Assembly: GCF_000002235.5 (NCBI RefSeq)
Contig: NW_022145611.1
Coordinates: forward strand, 19,466,114-19,530,113
Direction: 5' to 3'
Origin: Strongylocentrotus purpuratus
Taxonomy: Eukaryota; Echinodermata; Echinoidea; Camarodonta; Strongylocentrotidae
DNA length: 64,000 bases
In this document: one piece after another, positions 39,601-51,600 of the stretch
Layout: every line of letters begins with the position of its first letter
Position numbering within the stretch: the stretch's first letter is position 1
Made by a program: the position numbers and the translations under genes
The notes under the pieces: model-generated
What the model saw: the letters and a program-made list of their open reading frames with translations, nothing else
What the model was told of the DNA's origin: nothing
Databases searched by the model: none

Positions 39601-42600
39601 AATAAGAGAGCCCAGCAGATTGGAGCAAACGTTGATGAAGGTCAGTATCTAACATCACCAATGATGATCTGATGGGTGTTTCAGTCTGATTCTCAGCTTC
39701 GTGATGTGTAGTGTCAAAATAGCTGATAAAGATTGTGGAAGGCACTGTTTAAGCTATCTACATTGTCAAAAGAGTACTTTTGCCTAGGATCAACATTTAG
39801 GACCACCAAATATATCTGTACATCTTTTTGTTGTCTTTAGTATGTATGTTACATCCTGAGAAGGATATATTTAAAGAAAATTGTTATTCATCTCAATTTG
39901 TTTATCTCTCTCTCCCTCTCTCTCAAATACGTACTATCAAACGGATCACAGAATTTGACTTAGTGCTGTAACATCACGGATATCTCCAATTCCGTTTAAC
40001 CGCCAGTCAAAACCGGACGGTTTTCGGTTAAACGATTTAAAAAAAAAAAATAAAAAAAAAAATAAAAAAAATAAAAAATAAAAAAAATATTAAAAAAAAT
40101 AAAAAATATTTAAAAAAATAAAAAAATCGGGAAAACGAAACCGTCCAATTGAAAACGGAATCCGCCATGGGCGGTCGGATACCGGACGGTTAAACGTTTG
40201 ACTACAGCACTAGTAAAGCCATTGTGTAACAATGTTTCCAGTTTTACAAATCCAAGATGCATGGCCCTACGTGTTCTCAGTGTCTGTGATATGGTGTAAT
40301 ATCGAAGCCCTAAAAATATTGCGCTTCAAAATGATCATGAAGTGCCTCAAAAAAAATAAACATCTTTGAGTGACCGGTTTTACCATACTCATTTTCCCCA
40401 ATAGACCAGTGTGATAAAAAAACGTTGGGGAAAACAGTTTTTGAAATGTCATAAATATCTTGATAATCGGACAGGTGATTGGCTTGTAAAAGTTATGGGA
40501 TTCCTGGCTGACCTAAAGGTTTATAATTATGATTGCAGCATGAGCTAAATCCAGGATTTTGTTTGGAATCTGAGACAAAGATACCCAATCCCTTTAAACA
40601 ATGTAAAACTTCATATTTTTAATCTATAACCGTTGATAATTTTTTATTTAGCAGCTGAGAAAGCAGAGTTCTTCCCACCAGAAGGAGAACGTGAAGCCTC
40701 CGATGATGAAGCTGACAATGAAGAGGAAGAGGAAGAAGAAGAAGAGGAGGGACAGGAGGAGGAGGGAAAAAAGAAGTCTCAATCCAACAATCAGAAAATG
40801 GTAAGATCCATCATAAATCTCCTCCTTGTATAAATAAATCATATATTTCCAGGCTTTAAGTTTACTCTTAAAACTTAAAGCAGCATATTAATATCTGATT
40901 TCATTTCCACAGGATAATATTGGAATGATTACACAGGCCTTAAATTTCGTCATTTTTAGGGCAAGGCCAGTTTGGCCTCGAGTACCTCATATTTTTTAAG
41001 GGCACCAAGGCCAAAATATTTTTACAAAAAGGGCATCGAGGCCAAAATATTTTACAAAAAGGGCATCGAGTATGAGGCCAAAAAAATTGATTCTATTTTT
41101 GTTAGATGTCATGTGTATTTTATGAAACTTGTGCAGAGGAAAGATTGATTAAGAACATCAAACTTGCACATTAAACAGTATTTTAAAGTAACTAAAAATA
41201 TTGATGAGCAAATGAATAAATAAATTGTCAATTTCACAAACATCGAAAGTCAGAAGGACTTAATTGGCAAGTTTACCGGGCCGGGTATTCAAAATCAAAA
41301 TCGCACCTCACACACAAACCTTCCGCCACTCTCTCGGTAGTAGGAGCAAATTTGAAGAAATTATCTTTTTAACTGTTGTACATCATAGAAAGGTCTACAT
41401 AGGCCTAACTAATGAAATAAGATGTAAAAATGTCCTTATAGACATTCGACAGCTGAAAGTGACACGCTCAGCTCAGTTGCGTAACGTGCATTCACGAAAC
41501 CAAAATCATTCCTCGCACACACACTCTCGCCACTTTTGGTGGGAAGCTGTCGGGCTGGAAGTTTGCCAGCGAAACCGATGCACCCTCAGAATTTTACCGG
41601 GACTCGAAACATTCGTCTTGGGAAGCTGGCGGGGTAGCTTTTTGAAGCGAGGTCGGCTGGTGGCAAAATGAGAGTAACTACGATCGAGAACATCGTAGGT
41701 GTTCTTAACTTATTAATAAGATAATTCTAAATTCTATTTGAGATAAAATAATAAACTAGGCCTACAAACAAACCTTGACAGATCTCTAATGACTATTTGA
41801 ATGCTTGTTTATTTCTCCATTTGACGATTTGTTTTCTTGATCCTGGCCTTCGATTTGTACGTACGTGCGTGCGTCAACAGCATGCACCATATGCATATCA
41901 TGCGATCGCATAATATGAACGTACGTGCGCTAGCGCATTGCCTATATAATAACAAAGGGCGCATTTTCACGGCACTTGCGCCTTATTAAAGCACTAAATA
42001 CGAAGCTAGAAGAGAGCTCGTGGGCGGCAAACTGTTCGTGATTCGTGTATTTTTACTGTTCTAATAATTTATGGGCGCATTTTCACGGAAAACACTTGCG
42101 CCTTGCCGTCTAGTTTTAGATGATTATGGGCGCAATTGGTGGTTTTATGTGCGCAAATTTAAAATAAAAAGGGCACGTCCAGTTGGAAAAAAAGGCACGT
42201 CCAGTTGGAAAAAAAAGGCACGTCTGCCAGTTTGAAAAAAAGGGCACGGCCTTTTTGGCCGTGAATATATCTTTTTTTGGGAGGGCACCGCGGCCAGTCA
42301 TAGGGGCATCGACGGCCTGGCCGTCGATGGCCGTCGATTAATTTAAGGCCTGATTACATATTTGCACTATAAGCAAGGTTGAATAGTAAGTTACAGTTTA
42401 ACAGTGTGCTATTTCAATTCCAATATATCTGTATTATATGTTTCAACATCCTCTAACTACATGGCTTATTGAACAAATTTCACTACCATCGAAAAAAAAA
42501 GAAGAGGAATGTTGTGGTTTTGGTAATTGCGTCATTGATACTTTGTACTGCATTGTAAAGACAAGAACACATTTTCATGCATCCGCTACAAAGTAACCTG

Positions 42601-45600
42601 AGGCATTATGTTTTCAGGTTGTCTGTCCGTCCATACGTACGTCCCGTTCTTGTGGTCGCGTCATCTCAAGAACCGATTGATGAATTACCGCCAAACTTGG
42701 GTCATATATGTATCTTGCAGAGCCAATGAACAGATTAGATGTTGAGGTCAAAAGTCACAGGCTCATTATGTATGCAAAAATAGCTTGTGAACCCATTATC
42801 AATAGGACCGACGAATGGATTACTATCAAACACAGGACAATTAAACTTGAATTTTAAAAATTGCTTCTGTTTTGGTTTGTAAAACCACTCTTTGGCAGGG
42901 GGAACATTTTCGGTTGCACGCAGTCAAAGGTCCATCTAGTTTACATAGATGTTAATGCAAAATATATTTGTAGTTCATCCTGATGTATCCATTTTGTTTG
43001 TTGTTTCAGTCGAAGAACAGGCGAAGGAAGCTGAAGAAGAAGAAGAGGAAAGCAGCCAAGCGTGCAGAGCAGGAGCAAGCCGCTGAGGAGAACCAACTCA
43101 AGAAGGAGGAAGAAGAGAAGAAAGGCAAGAAGAAAGAAGAAAAGGTGGAGGTGGAATACGTTGCAGAGAAGATTGAAGTCATTGACCCAGCATTCAGGCA
43201 GTTCCAGAGGATATTCCAAGCATTCCAGGTACATTCCAAGATAGTCCAATAGAATGTTGTAGGATCATATTGAGGGGTCAGTGACATGAAGACGTAACTC
43301 CATTTTGGCCATTTTTAGAAAAAGTGGTTTATGTGTCACTGAGCACTTGGGCCTTAAGAAGTTAAGTCTATGTTTCCCTAGCCATTGACTTCAATGGGGT
43401 GTTGGTGGAGTTAAGTTTTTTTTATTCTTGGAAAGCCTTCATTTTTCTGAACATTTTGATATCAAATACTCATTTTGGCAAAATATGGAGTTACGTCTTT
43501 GTGTCACTGAACCCTCGATATGTAGTTGCTGACCCTACTTACAATAATGTTCAAGACTTCAATCATTTTACTGATCTTAGAAATTATATATCTTTGTTTG
43601 CATTCATTTTGGCATTACTATGGTAGCATATTAATGCAAAGTTTAGGTTTAGTGAGCCTCATAAATTTCTTAGATTTGTTCAATATTAGATGATGAAGAG
43701 CAACATACATTTCTAAGATACTGAGAAAAATGTTAGGAGCAAATAAGCTTTAAAATGATGTCAGAGGTCCACATTCCTTTGTTGACATCTTCTCTAAGGA
43801 ATGTAAGGGGTCTTCTTTTTTTCTACACCATACCAATTTCATTTGATCAGCTAGATGAAAAGCCTGTTGGTCTACCTACGACTTTTTGCATATTGGCTTC
43901 ATCGATAGCGATAGGGTCAATGCTCTCCAGTATTGTATTTTCCACACAGAAGGTACTAATCCATTGTATCACTGACTCTTTGTTTTACCTTGTTTACATT
44001 ATGTACCTCGAGTAATTTCCACCATTTGATTTATAGAATAACATCTGTCCAATGCATTTTTTTTTCTTTTTATGTGTCTTTCATTTGTCAGCTCTCTGAG
44101 CCATTGAAACCAGAAGTCCGAGAGCCAGAGGAGGCAACTAAACTACCCGAGAAGCAGAAAGAGAAGGACTCAGATTCAGACTCTGATGACGATAGTGATA
44201 TGGTGAGTTTGACACAACCTCTCAAAGTTGTATTTCCCATGCCTGCGTGATGCAATATGTATGTAAAATGTAACCGTCATCATCATCCTTATCATCATTA
44301 CGTCTTGAAGGCAGTATATGCAATTTCTGTTACAGTCGACTCTTTGATTGTCATTACCTGTTGTACACATGTCATTGCATAAAACATGATGGACCAATCA
44401 ATGTTTGGTGTGTAAGGAATCCATGTCTAAACATACATGTAGTCAGTCAAGGTATGGCAATGTCCTTTATCTCTCTCGTCCATCTATCTCTGAACTGTAA
44501 GTAAGTTATAGAAATAATTCTCTATTAATATATGTCGTGAAAAGAGGTGCCTTCACATTAACCATCCATGGCTTCTATTATTGTAGGAGGAAGATGATGG
44601 AAAACCCAGGATTTCTAAGAAGAAGTTGCGTAAGCTGAATCGTCTGAGCGTAGCTGAGCTCAAGCAGCTGGTGACCAGACCAGACGTGGTGGAGATGCAT
44701 GATGTCACGGCTAGGGATCCCAAACTACTCGTCTACCTCAAGGTGTGTAATCACATATTCCAATGAGATATGTACAATTCTAATAATGCATTTGAGATTT
44801 GACCTTGTTGATCTAGTACCCATAATGTTACTTCTGTTAAAGGGGATGTAGCATGACGAGACTATGGTCTCTCCCGTTGCCTGACTCGGGACCAATCAGC
44901 AATCACGTGCGTGCAACATACGCGAAACCGAAGCATGAGGAGAACTTCGGTCTGTTTCACGAACGCTGACCATGTAGAGATTTATTCACTGACTACCGTT
45001 AATCAAGTCACTACGTTTACATGTAGTTGTCAAAAAGAAGATGTAGATGGCGTTAACCAGTATTTGCCAAGCTAGTAGTAGCTGTTTGTCGCGAAGTGAC
45101 AGTGACTGCCTTCACTTTCTTGAAGGCTGCTTGCAAAAGTGGGTAAGTACCGGTAGCTCTTGCAAGTTACTAATGGCACTCTCTCAGGAAACTGGTGGTA
45201 GTTTCACACCGGCAAGGACAAGCCAGGACGGGTGTGAACCACTAGACCACGGGTGGCCAACCTTTTAAAGCTCGTGGGCCACAGCTAACAATTGGCATAA
45301 CTTGGCGGGCCATAGCCCTTCTCCCCCCACACACACACACTCACTCATTCAATACGTGAACACACCTGCAATTTTGCACAAACAAACAGGCAAACAACAA
45401 AATCAGTGAAAAAAAAATCAAGCTTACTTTTTAGTGTGATTTGACAAATGACTGACGTTTTTTTGTTGTCAAGTATTTGTTTTCTAGCCTCACCCTGTAA
45501 CTCTCCATAATAGATGCAGCGTGTCATAATATCTTGCTAGGTTGTTAACCTTCACTACATTCACACTCTGGTGACAAATGAGGCAAAGTGGTTTACCTTT

Positions 45601-48600
45601 CTCTTCTATGAAGAAATACTTCAGAGACCAATCTGATTTAAAGTTTCTGCTTCATCAGAAACTTTCCTTTTCTTCGCAGGTCTCGAAGTCGATGCCATGT
45701 TGATCAAGGACACAACAGAAAGAATATCCTAACTTTATTAGTTGTACACTGTACATCCCATTGAACGGGTAGTAAAGGGAAGGGGACTATCCAGTTTACG
45801 ATTAAGATTCATGAGAAAGTTCCATATTGTCAATCACCCTCAATGCTGTCACGGTGGCATGTTTTTCTGTTAGGGTTAGCTCCTTTAGCCTTAGATTCTA
45901 AAGAGAACCTGAACCACAAGGCCGTGGTCTACAACTATGTATGGCAATAACAATTGACATTTATAGAATGAATGAGGTGATTACAATTACTCTTATGTTG
46001 CGTTAAGTTAAGAGTACTAATTGAGCACAACCAAATACTACTTTTTAAGTTCTTCATTGATTATAGTGCTGTGATAAAACTGATTATAATAGAAAAACAA
46101 AGATTTTTTTTCTTGAAATAAGTGCAAAAATTTTAAGGAAATTGAGGGCAGATCGAAATACCTTATGATATCAAATTAAGTTGATTAATAAATTGAAAAA
46201 CTGATTATAATATATTATGAATCAATTGATTTGGTTGATCCAGTGCACAACCAAAAAATTACTTTTTTTTTTACGAGGGCTCTTTTCAGATTTTCCCTTA
46301 AAAAAATAGCCCCCCTTAATTATTTTGCGGTGGCTATTTTGGAGCTCAGGGGGGCTTCTTTTTTTTTAAAGGTTGTATTTTTTTTAAACGCGGTTTTACC
46401 CAATTAAATTCCAAGCAAAGGCAAATATAGATACAATTGTAGCGTACATATGTCATGTAGAGTATTGCAGACATTCTGATACCCATGATTTATTCACTTT
46501 GTGTTAAACGTGTGGCTTTATGATTTACATATACATGTAACTAAAACTTGTCAAAAGGAGTGTTTTGTTTAACTGTTCGTTTTTCATATCCTAAGAAAAT
46601 ATTATCACTGACACGCGGGCTAGGAATTAATTTTTTTATGGGGGCTACTTTTCCCCATTGCCTAAAAAAAAAAAAGGGGCTACTTTCTTAAAGCCATATT
46701 GTAAGCTGTAACAATAAGTTGTGTTTTTCCTTAGCCATCATACTACTAGCAACCAAATTGGTAGGTAATATGTTATTTAGTCTTTTTTCTGTCCCAAATT
46801 TAATTGTTATCATGGACAATGCAATCCCATTAAAAAAAAATGTAGACCAACTCCCTTTAAAATTGTGTTATTTAGACCATTTATAACCATTAAATGTGAG
46901 TAAATATTTTTACTGTTGTCCCACATACCGATGTAGGGTCTATTTGTTATGCCGAAACATGCAAAATCATGGCCTTATTTTTTTTTTATAGACTCTAATT
47001 CTAAAGGCCAAGCCAAAGCTAGTTTCATTTCGTAGACAGAAATTGATGTCATCATCATCGATCGTATATAAATAATTTAATTTAATTAAACAGTTGTAAG
47101 AAATATTCTGAGGAGTAGGAACATCCTTTATATATTTATTTACGGTTTTTTTATAACAAAATTCAATTTCTGTGTACGAAACTTGCTTTATACCGATTTT
47201 ACAGGAAAAAATCCGGCATTGATTTTGCACGTTTCGTTATTACAAATATATCAGTATGTGGGACAACAGTAAAAATATACTCGCATTTAATGGTTTTAAC
47301 TTATAAATAACACAATTTTAGACGGAATAACATTTTTTTTAATGGGATTGCATTGTCCATGATAAAAATTAGGGCCAGAAAAAAGACTAAATAAACATAT
47401 AACGTACCAATTTGGTCGCTAGCAGTTGAGCTCTCGTCACTCGCAATTACTTATTTGCTTCATACAAGGAGCGTGCGGGCGCGCGCTGGAGCTGAGCCAG
47501 TACGTTTCTGTGTATTGTGAACGTGTGCGGACTGCGTATGCATTCATGCTGTGCACAAATGCATCGGGGCCGGTGGCCTGTCCGGCCGCCGGGAGCTTAG
47601 GCGCAGGCAGGCGGATACCGCTGTAGATCTAGCTACAGTAGGTACGACCGCCGATCCGCTGCAACTCACAAAACTTTTAAAATGTTGATGGAAGTTTCTA
47701 GTTTTGGAGTTGGTAGTTGGAACGGAGATTTCACTCAGACACATCAATAAATTGGTTTATTAATTCATAGGGAATATCAATTTATGGCGGGGGCGATTTT
47801 TCAAGATATATTGATTTTTTTTCGCCCTCGTCTTGATTTTTACCGTGGCGATTTCAGAGGTTTAGGGGGCGAATCGCCCGTCGCCACCGTGTATTTTTTT
47901 CGTTGCCAGTGCAATTGTACAAAATTGGACAGAGATCCTAACAATTACAGAGCTTGGTATTGTTGCTCTGTTCGCCAGCAGTTTGAGGATATTGAATCCT
48001 GCTGCAGAGGTAATGAGGTATAAATGGCTTGTCATTATACAGAATTTGCACTGCTCAGCAGATCGTTGATTCAATTCAAGATTCAAGATAATTTATTGTC
48101 TGATTTTAAAAATACAGAAATTCGTCCTCCACTGGCAAGTGACATACATATACAAGGAACATAAACAATATATATACATACATTCGATAATAATAATAAC
48201 ATTAATAGCAATAACATAACTGACATGTAAATTTGAAATTGGCATTTAAACTTGAATCTCGACATTGCACAGAATGCATGAAATTGGTGAAATAGAAGTG
48301 CTCTGAACATTCACCCCTTCTCTCCCAGAAATGGAGTATGAGGAAAAAACAGAGAAAAGAACAAATGAGAGAGAGAGAGAGGAGTAGAACAGAAAGGGAA
48401 TGTGAGGGAGAAAGAGAGTAGGTGACAGAAAATGAGAAGCTCTGGGTGGGAAGAGATGAGGTAGAGTACAGGCTACCAAGAACAGTGACTGCCCGTGGTA
48501 AAAAAGACAAACGAGTCATTGACATTCAACATTGATAGGCATAAATACAGTAGCTTGTCACTGTATGGATGTGGTGCTGCTCAGTAAATAGTTGTTGGAT

Positions 48601-51600
48601 GTGCATGACACTAGCTTGTCACAATACAGATATCGCCATACAGCAGTTAGTCATTGGACAGTGCAACGCAGTTGCTTGTCACAATACAGATGTTGCTCTG
48701 ATTAGCAGAATGTTGGACAATGCAATACACTAGCTTGTCACAATACAGAGAGGTTTTTGTACAGAGTTGTTGAACGCTCGTCAATATATAGATCAGCTGC
48801 AAAGTTGGTATTCATTGGAAGATGCTATGCACTAGCTTGTCAAAATATGATGATGCTACACGGAATTGTTGGACAACATTGTTTGTCACGATACGGACGT
48901 TATGCAAAGATGGTAGTCACTGGACACTGAAATCCACCAGCTTGTCCTTGTCACAATACAAATATTGCTGCAAACAAAGTAATTTGTAGCACTATGCAAT
49001 ACACAGCAACTGGTTATATTACAGATGCATGTACCTACCATGGTGCCCCTCTCTCCATCTGCAACAAAAACTTATAAGCCTTGCCTTAATATATGATTTT
49101 TGTATAAATTCCATAAAAAACAAAAGCATAAGTCTTTGTGTCAAATTCTTAATAACAATAAAGCTACTTAATTTGTTTGAGATTTCTTTGGAGATGAAAA
49201 TTTAGTTTTCTGGACCCCCTCCATTGGGCCTATAAAAAAAAATTGTAATTATCATCTCGCTCAACGGGTACGAGACATGCGACAGTCTTGTAGTAGAGCG
49301 GAGTGCTCTTGTCACTTTTGACACTGCCATCATTACTGCATGCACTTCTCCTTCCGGTACTATTGGTACTGCTGCCATTGTAAGTGTCGATTTGATTGTA
49401 TTCTACGTCTGGGCACTCTTGACAACCCCAGCGGCTACGGACTCTTTTTCTGTGCTGCTTGGTGGCCTCTGCTTTGGCCAGTCTCTCCTCTTGCGGCCAC
49501 AGAAGGGTGCTCTTCAACACGTAAAACACATACAAAAACACATACAAATATGATTTTTGTATAAACTCCATAAAAAACATAAGTCTTTGTGTCAAATTCT
49601 TAATAACACTAAAGCTACTTAGATATTTTGAGATTTCTTTGGAGATGAAAATTTAGTTTTCTGGACCCCCTCCAATGGGCCTATCGAAAAAATCGTCATA
49701 ATTATCATCTCGCTCAACGGGCACGAAACATGCGACAGTCTTGTAGTAGAGCGGAGTGCTCTTGTCAATTTTGACACTGCCATTATTGCTGCATGCACTT
49801 CTCCTTCCGGTACTATTTGTACTGCTGCCATTGTAAGTGCTGATTTGATTGTATTCTACGTCTGGGCACTCTTGGCAACCACAGCGGCTACGGACTCTTT
49901 TTCTGTGCTGCTTGGTGGCCTCTGCTTTGGCCAGTCTCTCCTCTTGCGGCCACAGAAGGGTGCTCTTCAACACGTAAAACACATACAAAAACACATACAA
50001 ATATGATTTTTGTATAAACTCCATAAAAAACATAAGTCTTTGTGTCAAATTCTTAATAACACTAAAGCTACTTAGATATTTTGAGATTTCTTTGGAGATG
50101 AAAATTTAGTTTTCTGGACCCCCTCCAATGGGCCTATCGAAAAAAATCGTCATAATTATCATCTCGCTCAACGGGCACGAAACATGCGACAGTCTTGTAG
50201 TAGAGCGGAGTGCTCTCGTCAATTTTGACACTGCCATTATTGCTGCATGCACTTCTCCTTCCGGTACTATTTGTACTGCTGCCATTGTAAGTGCTGATTT
50301 GATTGTATTCTACGTCTGGGCACTCTTGGCAACCACAGCGGCTACGGACTCTTTTTCTGTGCTGCTTGGTGGCCTCTGCTTTGGCCAGTCTCTCCTCTTG
50401 CGGCCACAGAAGGGTGCTCTTCAACACGTAAAACACATACAAAAACACATACAAATATGATTTTTGTATAAACTCCATAAAAAACATAAGTCTTTGTGTC
50501 AAATTCTTAATAACACTAAAGCTACTTAGATATTTTGAGATTTCTTTGGAGATGAAAATTTAGTTTTCTGGACCCCCTCCAATGGGCCTATCGAAAAAAT
50601 CGTCATAATTATCATCTCGCTCAACGGGCACGAAACATGCGACAGTCTTGTAGTAGAGCGGAGTGCTCTTGTCAATTTTGACACTGCCATTATTGCTGCA
50701 TGCACTTCTCCTTCCGGTACTATTTGTACTGCTGCCATTGTAAGTGCTGATTTGATTGTATTCTACGTCTGGGCACTCTTGGCAACCACAGCGGCTACGG
50801 ACTCTTTCTCTGTGCTCTCCAATGGGCCTATTGAAAAAAATCGTTGTAATTATCATCACGCTCAACGAGCACGAGACATGCGACAGTCTTGTAGTAGAGC
50901 AGAGTGCTCTTGTTACTTTTGACACTGCCATCATTGCTGCATGCACTACCCTGTCTGGTGCTGTTTGTACTGCTGCCATTGTAAGTGCTGATTTGATTGT
51001 ATTCTGCATCTGGGCACTCTTGGCAACCACAGCGGCTACAGACTCTTTCTCTGTGTGCTTGGTGGCCTCTGCTTTGGCTAGTCTCTTCTCTTGTGGTCCA
51101 CAGGTGGGTGCCCTTCAACCTCTCAGCCTTACGGGCAATTTTCTCTGCAGCCTCCTTCTTCTTCAGCTCATCAGCAGCGGCGACAAACTCCGCAGCCTTC
51201 TGCTGTTTCTCATCCTTCTCCCTCTTCTTTTGGAGCAGTAATTTTTTCATCTCCTGTTTCTTGAGGGCAGCCTTATTCTGCTTCTCCTTGATTTTTTCGA
51301 CAAATTTCTATTCCTGCCCTACGATGGCAGGCTTGTTTCCAAGCCTCTCAAGTTGACGAGGCGGTTTTGGAACACGGAAGCCCTTGGCTGTCTTCAGGCG
51401 CATTCGCACATTGTTGACTTGTATATTGAAGGCAACGCCGTTCGGTCTGACCTTCCCGCCGATCACGTCGGCGACCAAACCGGTGTCCCGGAACTCCTGG
51501 ATTATCTCGTTATTGGTCTTGGTGTCCTGAGAGCCGCTGCGCTCGTTAGGCTTAGGCAGCTCGGTGATTGGCACTGTCAGTTTGGGTACTAGAGCTGCAG

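Noticed and set aside
43990-44250. 86-codon plus-strand frame as an independent gene
   Set aside because: It is SF3B2 exon 9 (44092-44202) extended into flanking introns.
45165-45256. Functional tRNA gene on the minus strand
   Set aside because: Only box A is convincing; box B and the cloverleaf stems are not, so at most a SINE remnant.
48540-49020. CRISPR array
   Set aside because: The repeats are irregular and degenerate, in an animal intron, with no cas genes.
49230-50738. Separate small genes for each unit of the tandem array
   Set aside because: The starting methionines lie in the 3'UTR-like part of the preceding unit; the units are copies of one gene end, not independent genes.
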